A DNA stretch of 64,000 nt from Tanticharoenia sakaeratensis NBRC 103193 (GCF_000963885.1 NZ_BALE01000031.1:1-64000), one strand, 5' to 3'. Counted from the first letter of the stretch, positions 53,607 through 63,452 are shown. Program-made: numbers and translations. The notes: a model not told the origin generated them from the sequence alone.

Positions 53607-54851
53607 GTGTCATATTCGCAACAGTCTGTGCCTGCGGCCATCGCCCTTTCCGGCCGCAGGATCGCGCTCCTCGGCCTGGTCAGCGCCATCGGTCCCGTGT
53701 CGACGGACATGTATCTGCCGGCTTTCCCGGCTCTCGAGCATGATCTGGGACATGGCCCCGGTTCAGCCCAGATCACGCTGACCACATGGTTCGTGGGGCT
53801 GGCGATCGGACAGTTCAGCATGGGCCCGATCTGCGACCGCTTCGGACGGCGCACGCCTCTTCTGGTCGGCCTCGTCGTCTACGGGATCGCCTGCGCGATC
53901 GCGGCCCTCACCACCAGTTTCGAACTGTTCTGCTTCCTGCGATTCGCAGCAGCGCTCGGCGGATCAGCCGCAACGGTGGCGCCGCGCGCCATCGTGCGCG
54001 ACACCGCGACCGGTCATGAAGGCGCGCGCATCATGGCGCAGCTCACCCTCGTCTTCGGCGTCGGACCGATCCTGGCCCCGTCGCTTGGCGGCCTGCTGCT
54101 GCAGTTCGGCAACTGGCGGCTGATCTTCTGGGCCGGCACGATCTTCGCGGCCCTGATGCTGCCCTGGTGCTGGCGCGACCTGGCGGACACGCTGCCGCCG
54201 CAGATGCGACGCGAACTGCGGCCGGTGGCCATCCTCGCGCGCTACATCGGCCTGTTTCGCGAACCGGTGTTCATGTCCACCGCGACCCTGTCGAGTTTCT
54301 CGACGTTCACCATGTTCGCCTATCTCGGAAGCGCTCCGATCCTGTTCGAGCGCATGCTCGGCTTTTCGCCGCGCGGCTTTGCGGTCTTCTTCGGGCTGAA
54401 TGCCGCGGGCTACATCCTCGGCACCCAGATCAGCGGACGTCTCGCCCGCAAGGTCGGTCTGGCACGCCTGATGGAGCGCGGCATCGCCTCGGCGATGACC
54501 GGCACGGGCCTGCTTGCGCTGACATGTGCCACCGGTCTGCTGACGTCCCAGACACCCTGGCCCATCTGCGCCCTGATCATGTGGACGACCGCCTCGCTCG
54601 GCTTTGTCGGCAGCAACGCAACCGTGCTCGCCCTGACCCATCATGGCCATCAGGCCGGATCGGCATCCGCGCTGCTGGGCACGCTGGCATTCAGTATCGG
54701 CGGGTCGGCCAGCATCCTGATGGCCTATCTTCCGGCGCACTGGCTCAGTGCAACGGGCATCGGAATGGGCGTCGGGACGCTTGGGATGGCGCTATGCGAC
54801 GTCTGGTGGCGTCATGCGCGCAAAACGATTTCTGATGGTCATGCCAATTGA
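53607..54851 (+). CDS. Bcr/CflA-family multidrug efflux MFS transporter
   Basis: 414 aa with 12 predicted helices. STDMYLPAFPALEHDLG is the diagnostic Bcr/CflA helix-1 motif, followed by GQFSMGPICDRFGRRTPLL (MFS motif A) and RAIVRDTA. It exports drugs or small metabolites across the inner membrane. The GTG start at 53607 has no good ribosome-binding site; a GTG at 53628 is an alternative. Confidence 0.88.
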   Translation: MSYSQQSVPAAIALSGRRIALLGLVSAIGPVSTDMYLPAFPALEHDLGHGPGSAQITLTTWFVGLAIGQFSMGPICDRFGRRTPLLVGLVVYGIACAIAALTTSFELFCFLRFAAALGGSAATVAPRAIVRDTATGHEGARIMAQLTLVFGVGPILAPSLGGLLLQFGNWRLIFWAGTIFAALMLPWCWRDLADTLPPQMRRELRPVAILARYIGLFREPVFMSTATLSSFSTFTMFAYLGSAPILFERMLGFSPRGFAVFFGLNAAGYILGTQISGRLARKVGLARLMERGIASAMTGTGLLALTCATGLLTSQTPWPICALIMWTTASLGFVGSNATVLALTHHGHQAGSASALLGTLAFSIGGSASILMAYLPAHWLSATGIGMGVGTLGMALCDVWWRHARKTISDGHAN

Positions 54852-54911
54852 GGCGTATTATAGGCTGATTAAACGGTTCTTTAACGATTCTTGACAAGGC
54901 GATGACGTCAC

Positions 54912-56498
54912 ATGACTGCGGATGTGGACGCACTCGATCGATTCATCGCGTCATCTTTGCATCATGCAGATCACGTCGCCGTCTCGTGCGATGGCGACGA
55001 AACGTCCTACGGCGCGCTCGACCGCCTGGCGCGGCAGCTCGCCGCATCGATCGCCACACGCGCTCCCGGCAATCCCAAGGTCCTGATCGTGCTGCCGCCC
55101 GGAGCCGCGGCCTATGCAGCCATGATCGGCACGGGACTGGCCGGCGGCGTGTATGCGCCGGTCAATTTGCGCGCCCCGCAGGACAAGCAGCGTGCTGTCT
55201 GCGTCCGTTTCGCGCCGGATGTCATCATCGCGCATGAACGCGACTGGAAGGCGTTGCAGGCGGCAGCCCCCGGAGCGGTCCATCTGGACCCCGATGCGCT
55301 ACCCGACATCGCACCTTTCGAAGGGCGCGGCACGCGGCATCCGCTCGCCTATGTCATTCACACCTCCGGCTCGACCGGCGTGCCCAAGGGCGTCGAAATC
55401 CCGCGCGACGCCCTGAACCACTATGTCGCCTGGATCGCGCATGGCGTGGGACCGACACCCGCCGACCGGCTTTCGCAATACGCCAATATCGCGTTCGATC
55501 TCAGCGTGCTCGAGATCTACTGCGCCCTGTGTTTCGGCGCGTCCCTGCACCCGCCCGGCGGCATGGGCGACCGCCTGCTTCCCGCGCGGATGATCGCCCG
55601 AGAGACGATCACGATCTGGGTCTCGGTGCCGAGTGTCGTCGGCCTGATGGCGCGGGCGGGCGAGCTGACGCCCGGGAACATGCGCTCCGTCCGGCGTTTC
55701 GTCTTCTGCGGGGAGCCACTGCTGACGGAACAGGTGCGCGCGCTGTTCGACGCATGTCCGGACGCCGTGGTCCAGAATACCTACGGCCCGACGGAAGCGA
55801 CCGTCTCCATGACGTCGTTGACGCTGACCCGCACCGATCTGCCGCGATTGTCCCGCCGAGCCGTCCCCATCGGCTGCGCCATTGAGAACATGGGACTGAT
55901 CCTGAACGGCGGTCCCGATGTCGACGAAGGCGAAATCGTCCTCACCGGCCCCCAGCTTGCCCGCGGCTATGCCCATGACGCGCTGGCAACCGACCGCGCC
56001 TTCCGCCCCGTCGAGACGCCGGCCGGTCCGCGACGCGGCTATCACACCGGCGACTGGGCCCGCAGGATCAACGGGGAAATCCATTTCGAGGAACGCATCG
56101 ATTTCCAGATCAAGCACAAGGGCTACCGCATCGAAATCGGCGAGATCCTCGATGCGCTGGCGCGGTGCGGCCATGCGGACGCCTGCGTCTTCGCACATGA
56201 CGGACGCCTGATTGCCCTGATTGAAGGCCGAGGCGATCCGGATGTCACGCGCGGGGCCGTCGGATGGCTGATCGATCCTCATGCCGTGCCGGACGTCGTT
56301 CGCTTCGTCGATCGCCTGCCGCGCGGCGAAACCGACAAGATCGACCGCAGGGCCGCCGTCTCGGCCTTCGTGTCAGCCGATCATCCGGTCGATCAGGGAT
56401 GCGAAATCGCCCACGCAATCGATCGCATCGATGTCGCGGTTGCGCAGCACAATGCCGAACCGGCTCTGCACGGCCAGTATGATATTGACCATCTGTAA
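54912..56498 (+). CDS. DltA-like amino-acid adenylation enzyme
   Basis: 528 aa stand-alone adenylation domain. A3 loop YVIHTSGSTGVPKG at 147-160, A4 FDLSVLEIY with the carboxylate-binding Asp197 (as in DltA), A5 NTYGPTEATV at 289-298, A7 YHTGDWA at 377, A8 DFQIKHKGYRIE, and the A10 lysine Lys476 in GETDKIDR. All core motifs are intact, so it should be active. The family activates amino acids and loads them onto a carrier protein, and a carrier gene lies on the opposite strand. Residues 488-528 are encoded antisense to that gene and are unlike any family tail. Confidence 0.85.
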   Translation: MTADVDALDRFIASSLHHADHVAVSCDGDETSYGALDRLARQLAASIATRAPGNPKVLIVLPPGAAAYAAMIGTGLAGGVYAPVNLRAPQDKQRAVCVRFAPDVIIAHERDWKALQAAAPGAVHLDPDALPDIAPFEGRGTRHPLAYVIHTSGSTGVPKGVEIPRDALNHYVAWIAHGVGPTPADRLSQYANIAFDLSVLEIYCALCFGASLHPPGGMGDRLLPARMIARETITIWVSVPSVVGLMARAGELTPGNMRSVRRFVFCGEPLLTEQVRALFDACPDAVVQNTYGPTEATVSMTSLTLTRTDLPRLSRRAVPIGCAIENMGLILNGGPDVDEGEIVLTGPQLARGYAHDALATDRAFRPVETPAGPRRGYHTGDWARRINGEIHFEERIDFQIKHKGYRIEIGEILDALARCGHADACVFAHDGRLIALIEGRGDPDVTRGAVGWLIDPHAVPDVVRFVDRLPRGETDKIDRRAAVSAFVSADHPVDQGCEIAHAIDRIDVAVAQHNAEPALHGQYDIDHL

Positions 56499-56651
56499 CG
56501 AATCCCAGCCGGGTATGTCGGCGGCCGTGGTAGCGGGCGTCACACCATCGGCCCGGGCCCCGAACGTTTCGCGCAGGATCGCCTTCAGCCCCGCCATGCC
56601 CGGGCTGTCCTGGAAAGATTCCACAGCCCGTGTCCCGTTCGTATCCGTCAT
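56373..56651 (-). CDS. Acyl carrier protein
   Basis: 92 aa, ACP/PCP size. GWDSLQMVNIIL holds the phosphopantetheine serine (Ser51), flanked by helices (LKAILRETFG before, LVQSRFGIVL-like after). The natural partner is the adenylation enzyme, which is convergent and overlaps this gene's 3' end by 126 nt. Similar pairs (DltA/DltC) activate D-alanine for polymer decoration; no dltB or dltD is visible. ATG 56651 has a weak GGGAT site. Confidence 0.85.
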   Translation of the reverse strand: MTDTNGTRAVESFQDSPGMAGLKAILRETFGARADGVTPATTAADIPGWDSLQMVNIILAVQSRFGIVLRNRDIDAIDCVGDFASLIDRMIG

Positions 56652-56750
56652 GTTCGATCCCGTCAGTCAGGATGGAGATTTGCCCGTTCACACGATGCCC
56701 GCAAGCCCCGCTGCCTGACACCGGACGTCGTTTTTCCTCCAGTGAGTTTC

Positions 56751-57821
56751 ATGACAATCCCATTTGATCTTTCGCACGACGCCCTGCGCAACCTCGTGAC
56801 CGCTCCGGGCGCCGATATCGCGATCACGCACGCACAGAACGACGGCATGAGCCTGCGCGCGGTCTGGCCCCATCCGGTCTCGCCGCGCCTGACGGTCTTC
56901 CTGAACGCAAGCGCACCATGCGTGGTGAGTGTGCATGGCGACGAAAATGCGTTGGCCGAATGGCACCTCCAGGACCCGCGCGCCTATACGATCGACATTC
57001 CGGGACCGGCCCGGCAGACACTGGACCTGCGACTGGAGATGACGCCTGCCGCGGACCGGTTTCCGCTGGTGTCGCTCCGGCTGGCACCGGCCGATCTCGT
57101 GGACACGGACGCGAAGCAACAGGCCCTGCCGGAAGCGTTTGCGGATTTCGCAATGCTGGACGACGCGAAGCTGATCAGGAGCTTCGAGAGCATCGGCAAC
57201 AATTGCGAACTCGGGATCGTCCAGCGTCAGCTCGGCACCGAACCGCTCGATCTATACCGGTTTTCGGCCGTTCCGCTGGGCTGGATCCTCTACGGGATCG
57301 ACCGCGCGTTCGAAAACATCGACGCCTCCGATGCGCATGAGGTCACGCTCGAACACCGGCCCGACGGCCAGCATTACTACTATGTCTGGCAGCGCGATTA
57401 TCGCATCCAGCACGAGACCGGGATCCGTCAGGACCTGAAATCGCCGACCGCCATGAAGCGCGAAAGCATGCGTCGGATGCACTATCTCGCCTGGCGCCTC
57501 ATGGGATCGCTGAGCGAGGGCGCACGTATCCTGACCTACCGGAGCGAACGCTGGCTGGAGCCGGCCGAACTCCTAGCGTTCTCCGACTGCCTGCATCGGC
57601 ATGGTCCGGCATTCGGCCTTGTCGTGCATGAGGCTGATGCCGATCATCCGCCGGCCGGACCGACATGGATTGCCCCCAACCTCCTGCGCGCGACCCTGCC
57701 GCGCTTCGCCCATCCGGCCTGCGTGGTCGAGACGATCGAGGTCGAGCCATGGCTTGCCCTCTGCCGCGAGGCCTATCAGCTGGCGGCAACCCGGCGTGCG
57801 GAAAGCCCGCACCAGGCCTGA
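56751..57821 (+). CDS. Uncharacterised protein with SIGNNCELG motif
   Basis: 356 aa from ATG 56751; a GTG at 56742 is an alternative. The most striking segment is FESIGNNCELGIVQRQLG, then EPLDLYRFSAVPLGWILYG (about 143-180), a 'S.G..CE.G..QR..G.EPL.L.RF' pattern that recurs in alphaproteobacterial polysaccharide-linked proteins and loosely recalls the putative papain-like DUF1796 pattern, with the Cys as candidate nucleophile. The first ~110 residues look like a beta-rich accessory domain (RLTVFLNASAPCVVS). I do not assign a function. It lies next to the ACP gene. Confidence 0.55.
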   Translation: MTIPFDLSHDALRNLVTAPGADIAITHAQNDGMSLRAVWPHPVSPRLTVFLNASAPCVVSVHGDENALAEWHLQDPRAYTIDIPGPARQTLDLRLEMTPAADRFPLVSLRLAPADLVDTDAKQQALPEAFADFAMLDDAKLIRSFESIGNNCELGIVQRQLGTEPLDLYRFSAVPLGWILYGIDRAFENIDASDAHEVTLEHRPDGQHYYYVWQRDYRIQHETGIRQDLKSPTAMKRESMRRMHYLAWRLMGSLSEGARILTYRSERWLEPAELLAFSDCLHRHGPAFGLVVHEADADHPPAGPTWIAPNLLRATLPRFAHPACVVETIEVEPWLALCREAYQLAATRRAESPHQA

Positions 57822-57856
57822 TCTGCTCCGCCGGAGTGCCCCGTCATAGCGCCCCG

Positions 57857-60800
57857 TCAGATCCGCTGGCGGCGGCGCTCGCGCCAATGGCTGAGACGGA
57901 TATAGAGCGAGGGCAAAACAAGCAGTGTTAGGATGGTGGACGAGACGAGCCCGCCGATCACGACCGTTGCCAGCGGTTTTTCGACCTCAGCCCCTTCGCT
58001 GGTCGAAAACGCCATGGGGAAGAAGCCGAGGCAGGCCACAAGTGCCGTTGCCATGACAGGCCGGAAACGCTCGCGGGCCGCATCCACCGCGGCCGTGACC
58101 GCATCGATGCCGGCCCGGCGCTTCTCCCGCACATATGAAATCAGCACGACGCCGTTCAGGGTCGCGACACCGAACAGGGCAATGAAGCCGATGCCCGCGG
58201 AGATGCTGAACGGCATCTGCCGGATGAAGATCGCGATAATGCCGCCCGTCGCCGCGAACGGCAGATTGACGAACACGAGAGCCGCCAGCCACGCGTCGCC
58301 AAGGGCCACGATCAGCAGGCAGAAGATCAGCGTCAGCGTGATCGGCACCACGATCTCGAGCCGTGCCACGGCCGTCTGGAGATTGCGGAACTGGCCGCTC
58401 CAGACGATGCGGTAGCCCGGCGGGAGCGGTACATCCCGTGCGACGGCAGTCTGCGCCGCCGCGACGAAGGACGCGAGATCGCGGCCGCGCACATTGGCCT
58501 GCACCATCATCCGGCGCTCGCCCTGATCCCGTCGGATCGCGGCCGGCCCGTCCTCGAGCTTGATGCGCGCCACCTGCGCCAGATCGATGGTGTGATCGTC
58601 CCGCGTCAGGATCGGCAGGTGACGGATATCGTCGAGCGTGTCCCGATCGCCCGGCGCGATACGGACCTCGGTCGGGATCAGCGCCGCATTGACCGCAACG
58701 GGCGGTCCGACATGGCCGCCCACGGCCTCCACCACGTCCAGCACCTCGGACGTATCGACGTTGAGACGTCCGGCGGCCGTACGGTCCACGTCGATATGGA
58801 GATAGGGAATGGTGCCGACATCCTGCGGCGCCACGTCGGCTGCACCTCGAACGGCATTGACCGTGCGGGCAACACGGGCCGCCAGACGCGACAGCGTCGC
58901 CATGTCGGGGCCGTAGATTCCAATGGCGACCTGCGACCGCACGCCGGACTGGAGGTCGTCCATGCGCATCTGGATCGGCTGGCTCCAGTTGTAGAGCGAG
59001 CCGGGATTGTGTTCCTGCAAGGCCGCATTGAACGCACGGACCAGCCCTTCCTGCGTGCTCGCCGTCTTCCACTGGGAACGGGGCTTGAGCAGGATGTAGC
59101 TGTCGGTCTGTTCGCCGCCCTGCGGATCGGTCGGGATCGACGACGTGCCGGTGTTGCTGACGATCGTGCGGATGTCGGGAAAGGCGCGCAGGGTCCGCTC
59201 GATCGCCGTGACGGCCCGCAGCGAGGCATCGAGCGAGATCCCCGGCAGACGGGTGGAGGTGACGATCAGGTCGCCCTCCTGAAGCTGGGGAATGAACTCG
59301 CCGCCCAGCCGCGTGGCCATGACCACCGAGACGGCAAAGATCGCGATCGCGATGATGCTGATCCGACCGACATGGGCGATGCAGTACCGGGAGGCCGGTG
59401 CGAAGCCGCGACGCAGGAACGCGATCAGGCGCGTATCGTGCGGATCGGCCTGAGGGCTGGCGCCGGCGGCCCCGCCCGCGTGATGCGGCGGCGTCGCGTG
59501 CGACTTGCGCAGGAGCAGGGTGGAAAGCGCCGGAATGCCCACCAGCGCGAAGATCAGCGACGAGATCAGGGCCAGGATGACCGTCTCGGCCATCGGCCGG
59601 AACATGCGCCCTTCGATGCCTTCCAGGGTCAGGATCGGCAGATAGACCAGAATGATGATGAGAATGGCGAAGGTAACGGGCTGCGCCACCATGCCGACAG
59701 TGCCTGCGATCCGCTCCCGAAGGGTTTCGCCGGGCCGCACCGGGCTGCTGATGACGCTTTCGACGATCACCAGCGCGCTGTCGACGATCATGCCGAAATC
59801 GATGGCGCCGAGACTCAGCAGATTGGCCGAGATGCCCAGATGGTTCATGCCGACCATGGCGCAGACCAGCGAGAACGGAATCACCGATATGATCACGAGC
59901 GACGCACGCCAGTCCCCGATCACGACCAGCAGGACCGTGAACACGAGGGCCGCGCCGAGGATCAGGTTGTCGCGCACCGTCATGACGGTGACGTTCGTTA
60001 GCGTGGCGCGGCTGAAATACGGTTCAAGGCGCACGCCGGGCGGCAACGCGTTCTGGATGACAGGCAATCGCGCCTTGATCCGGGCAAGCGTCGCCCGGGC
60101 GTTCGCGCCCTCCTGCAGCAGCACGACGGCGCTGACGATTTCCCCGCGTCCGTCGCGCGTCACGGCGCCGAGACGCGGCAGCTGCCCTTCCCGCACGCGG
60201 CCCACATCGCGCACATGAACCACATCGCCGTTCGGACCGCTGCGGACCTGGACGTCGCCCAACTCGGTCAGATTGTCGATCAGCGACCGGCCGACGATGA
60301 CGTGCTGCTCGTCATTGTGCTCGATCCATGCGCCGCCCGCCGCCTCGTTGTCCTGATCGATGGCCTGGAACACATCGGAGACCGAGACACGGTACCGGCG
60401 CAGGGCGGCGGGATCGAGTTCCACCGCAAACGTCTGCGTGGCGCCACCATTGACGTTGATGTCCACGACGCCGGGAATCAGGCGCAGCTTCGGCGCGACG
60501 TTCCACGTCATGATCCGGTTCAGCGCGGCCGGGGTCAGGCCGCCGCCCATCACCTGAAACTGCATGATCTCGCCCATGCCGGTCGCCATCGGGCCCATGC
60601 CTATGGACAGCCCATGGATCGAGACGGCATCGCGCGCCTGGTCGAGGCGCTGCGCCACCATTTCCCGATCGCGATAGATGTCGGTCCCGTCGGCAAACTG
60701 GAGATAGATGACGGCAACACCCGTCCGGGACACGGACCGCATGCTGGCCACGCCTACCACAGCGGACATGACGTTTTCGATCGGGGTGGTGACGAGCCGT

Positions 60801-60979
60801 TCGACCTCCTGCGTCGGCAGCCCCGGCGCCTGGATCGAGACCAGCACCTGACGGGGAGAAATATCGGGAACGGGCTCGACCGCAAGACTACGCAAATCAG
60901 CGATGCCCGCGATCATCAGCAGCACGACCGCGCCGAGGATGATGCCTCGTGCCGCAAGCAGTCTGGACATGAACGCCAC
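57857..60979 (-). CDS. czcA: Heavy-metal RND efflux transporter, CzcA/CusA family
   Basis: 1040 aa, full RND length, with twelve helices and two large periplasmic loops. PVPDISPRQVLVSIQAPGL and EVERLVTTPIE are the CzcA/CusA N-terminal signature; SLGAIDFGMIVDSALVIVE is the HME-RND helix-4 motif with the proton-relay Asp; GDWRASLVIISVIPFSL and LEGIEGRMFRPMA follow. It exports metal cations through the CzcB/CzcC partners. The GTG at 60979 or the ATG at 60970 could be the start. Confidence 0.93.
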   Translation of the reverse strand: MAFMSRLLAARGIILGAVVLLMIAGIADLRSLAVEPVPDISPRQVLVSIQAPGLPTQEVERLVTTPIENVMSAVVGVASMRSVSRTGVAVIYLQFADGTDIYRDREMVAQRLDQARDAVSIHGLSIGMGPMATGMGEIMQFQVMGGGLTPAALNRIMTWNVAPKLRLIPGVVDINVNGGATQTFAVELDPAALRRYRVSVSDVFQAIDQDNEAAGGAWIEHNDEQHVIVGRSLIDNLTELGDVQVRSGPNGDVVHVRDVGRVREGQLPRLGAVTRDGRGEIVSAVVLLQEGANARATLARIKARLPVIQNALPPGVRLEPYFSRATLTNVTVMTVRDNLILGAALVFTVLLVVIGDWRASLVIISVIPFSLVCAMVGMNHLGISANLLSLGAIDFGMIVDSALVIVESVISSPVRPGETLRERIAGTVGMVAQPVTFAILIIILVYLPILTLEGIEGRMFRPMAETVILALISSLIFALVGIPALSTLLLRKSHATPPHHAGGAAGASPQADPHDTRLIAFLRRGFAPASRYCIAHVGRISIIAIAIFAVSVVMATRLGGEFIPQLQEGDLIVTSTRLPGISLDASLRAVTAIERTLRAFPDIRTIVSNTGTSSIPTDPQGGEQTDSYILLKPRSQWKTASTQEGLVRAFNAALQEHNPGSLYNWSQPIQMRMDDLQSGVRSQVAIGIYGPDMATLSRLAARVARTVNAVRGAADVAPQDVGTIPYLHIDVDRTAAGRLNVDTSEVLDVVEAVGGHVGPPVAVNAALIPTEVRIAPGDRDTLDDIRHLPILTRDDHTIDLAQVARIKLEDGPAAIRRDQGERRMMVQANVRGRDLASFVAAAQTAVARDVPLPPGYRIVWSGQFRNLQTAVARLEIVVPITLTLIFCLLIVALGDAWLAALVFVNLPFAATGGIIAIFIRQMPFSISAGIGFIALFGVATLNGVVLISYVREKRRAGIDAVTAAVDAARERFRPVMATALVACLGFFPMAFSTSEGAEVEKPLATVVIGGLVSSTILTLLVLPSLYIRLSHWRERRRQRI

Positions 60980-60981
60980 GC

Positions 60982-62211
60982 TCAGCCGGCCCGGGCCGTG
61001 TCGTGCGGTGCGCTTGCAGGCTTATCCGGCTCCGGATTGAGCATGGCCTGCGACTTGAGCATGAAGCTGCCTCGCGTCACGACCGTCTCTCCCGCCGAGA
61101 CCCCGGACGTCACGACGGTCTGGCCATCCAGTGCCGGACCGATAGCCACGTGCCGGGCCTGATAGCGCTCCGGCGCCACGCGCACGAACACGCAGGGCGC
61201 ATCGGCGATGGTCTGGACAGCGGCCGACGGCACCAGCACGCCCGAAACCGGCTGCCCTTCGAACAGCCGCGTCCGCACCAGCATGTCCGGCCGCAGGCGG
61301 TGACCAGCGTTGGACAGCAGGCTACGCACCAGCACATGCCGGGTCGCTGGATCGACGCTGCCTTCAATGATGTCGATCCGGGATTCGCTCGGCGGCCGAT
61401 CGGGACGGATCCACGTAAGCTGCCGGTTGCCGGTCGCAAGATCGCCCACATCCGCCTCGTCGACCTGCGAGATCACCCAGACTTTCGTCAGATCGTCCAC
61501 TTCAACCGGCACCAGCGTCCCGCCCGTGACCTCCTCGCCCGCCGCGATCGAGACATGCCGCACGATGCCGTCGATCGGGGAGACGACCGAAGACCGGATC
61601 CCACGCGCCAGCTCGGTCGGGGATGAGAAGCGCGCCATGCGCTCGCGCTCGTTGCGCACCACGGCCAGGCGTTGCGCGACGAGGCCGCGCGCATCCTGCA
61701 GGCGCGCATGGCGTCGCGCGGCCTCGCCCGCCGAAACCGCACCGCCGGTCAGTTCGCGCCCGCGCTGATCGGCCAGCGCCGCGTCGCGCTCCATCGCCTG
61801 CGCCTGCTGCAACGCCGCTTGTGCGGAAGCAAGCTGCTGCGTCTCGTCGCTGAGGCTGAAATCGTCGTAGGTGAACAGCGTCTGGCCGCGTCGGACCGTC
61901 TCGCCCGGGCTGACCAGAACCGCAACCACGCGTCCCAGCCCCACGGGGCGAATACGCGTCGTCCGCCGCTCGTCCAGTGCCACATAGGCCGACGCATCGA
62001 TATGGCCCGGTAAGGCGCCGGTTCGCGCTTGTGCCGTCTCGATGCCCTCGGTCGCCAGGGCAGCGTCAGAGATCGCGATCATGCCGGCCGGCCAGCGCTC
62101 CTGCGCACAAGCCGGCCCAAGACCGCCCATCGCGAGGCAAATCATGAGCAGTGGCCCGCACAGTGGCGCTTCGCAGAGCGAGGAACGCCCCATGCGCAGT
62201 ATCGATGTCAT
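60982..62211 (-). CDS. czcB: Membrane fusion protein of the Czc/Cus efflux system
   Basis: 409 aa. A signal-like N-terminus ends PACAQ; GHIDASAYVALDERRTTRI and LGRVVAVLVSPGETVRRGQTLF are the lipoyl/barrel half-motif, followed by an alpha-helical hairpin (about 115-185), then SPIDGIVRHVSIAAGEEV and the beta-barrel ITPGV-type end. It bridges the RND pump and outer-membrane channel. ATGA overlap with the OMF gene upstream; the RND gene starts two bases after its stop. Confidence 0.9.
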   Translation of the reverse strand: MTSILRMGRSSLCEAPLCGPLLMICLAMGGLGPACAQERWPAGMIAISDAALATEGIETAQARTGALPGHIDASAYVALDERRTTRIRPVGLGRVVAVLVSPGETVRRGQTLFTYDDFSLSDETQQLASAQAALQQAQAMERDAALADQRGRELTGGAVSAGEAARRHARLQDARGLVAQRLAVVRNERERMARFSSPTELARGIRSSVVSPIDGIVRHVSIAAGEEVTGGTLVPVEVDDLTKVWVISQVDEADVGDLATGNRQLTWIRPDRPPSESRIDIIEGSVDPATRHVLVRSLLSNAGHRLRPDMLVRTRLFEGQPVSGVLVPSAAVQTIADAPCVFVRVAPERYQARHVAIGPALDGQTVVTSGVSAGETVVTRGSFMLKSQAMLNPEPDKPASAPHDTARAG

Positions 62212-63452
62212 GGGGTCTGTCCTGCCATCAGCATCATGCGGACCATCGAGGCATGCCAGATGACGTCCGCCTGGGAAGCCCGCTGCCGCGCATCGAGGGC
62301 GGCCCGGCGGGCGCGTAGATACTCGATGATTGGCGTCTCACCGACGCGCCATGCCTGTTTGAGATGGGCTGCGCGGTCATCCAGCGCCGCCTCCGTCGCG
62401 CGGGAATGGCGCAGGATGTCGAGCGCTGCCGCAAGCTGGGACCGGGTCTGCCGGTATTCGACCGTTACCTTGCGGCGCGCCAGTGTCGCATCGCGCTCGG
62501 CAGCGCCCATGGCCCGCACTTCCTTCATCAGCATGGGCGTATTGCGGGCGGCACTCGGCAACGGCACGTTCAGGACGACCCCGATCTGGGTATCCCACGG
62601 GCTTCCATACTGTTCCTGGCGCGACACCTGCACCCCGACATTGGGATCGGGCATATAGGAACGCCGCGCGAGTTCGTAGGACGCGCCGGCGCCGCGCGAG
62701 ATCGCATCCGCCATGACGATGCGCGGATCGCGCGCAGGATCGAGCACGAGCCCCGCCGATGACAGGACATGGCCGTCGAGCGCCATCAGATCGGGGATCG
62801 CGTCATGCCCGGTCAGGGTCTCGAGTTCCGCACAGGCCGTCTCGAGCCGCTGCTGCCGCTCGGCGCGACGGCTGTCCAGATCCTCCGTCTCGGCGACCAC
62901 GGCGTCCTGATCGGCGGAGGCGATCTCGCCCGCGCGCAGGGCGCGCCGCGTGTCGGTCATGACCTTCGACAGCATCCCGCGCACGGCATTGAGATTGTCG
63001 ATTTCCCGCGTCAGGGCCGTCGCCGTGCTGGCCAGATCGAGCACGCGCACGGCTGTCGCCAACCGCTCTACCTTGACCCGCGCACGGGCCACGGCTTCGT
63101 CCGCGAGCGCATTGCGGACCGAGGCGCTCCCCTGCCCGGGCAACCACAGCGGCACACTGATGCCGCCCTGATACGTCGTGTAGCCGACATGGCTTCCGAT
63201 GAAATGATCGTCGAAATATTCGCCCGACAGGGTCGGACCGGCCGGAAACCAGGAATCAAGCGCGTTTGCGGTGCGATGGGCCGCCTGCATGTCGATTTCG
63301 GCGGACCGGCTGTTCGGATCGAGCGCCCAGGCCGCCTGGATGGCATCGTGGAGCGTCTCGGCGCGCGTGCCCTGTGCGAACGACAGACCGACCAAACACG
63401 CAACACGTCCTGTCAGCCAGATTCGTGTCCACAGCCTCGCACTCACAACCAT
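62208..63452 (-). CDS. czcC: TolC-like outer-membrane factor of the Czc/Cus efflux system
   Basis: 414 aa. A signal peptide precedes LHDAIQAAWALDPN, the OEP start, then long amphipathic helices with a repeated internal architecture (two halves around DLDSRRAERQQRLETACAEL and ATLARRKVTVEYRQTRSQL). It completes the czcCBA operon, transcribed minus strand, and forms the exit duct. The upstream 263 bp (63453-63715) should hold its promoter; no metal-box motif is obvious. Confidence 0.85.
   Translation of the reverse strand: MVVSARLWTRIWLTGRVACLVGLSFAQGTRAETLHDAIQAAWALDPNSRSAEIDMQAAHRTANALDSWFPAGPTLSGEYFDDHFIGSHVGYTTYQGGISVPLWLPGQGSASVRNALADEAVARARVKVERLATAVRVLDLASTATALTREIDNLNAVRGMLSKVMTDTRRALRAGEIASADQDAVVAETEDLDSRRAERQQRLETACAELETLTGHDAIPDLMALDGHVLSSAGLVLDPARDPRIVMADAISRGAGASYELARRSYMPDPNVGVQVSRQEQYGSPWDTQIGVVLNVPLPSAARNTPMLMKEVRAMGAAERDATLARRKVTVEYRQTRSQLAAALDILRHSRATEAALDDRAAHLKQAWRVGETPIIEYLRARRAALDARQRASQADVIWHASMVRMMLMAGQTP

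Noticed and set aside
58592-60001. 469-codon plus-strand frame
   Set aside because: Antisense to the conserved czcA gene; composition is Arg/Asp/His-rich with no family features.
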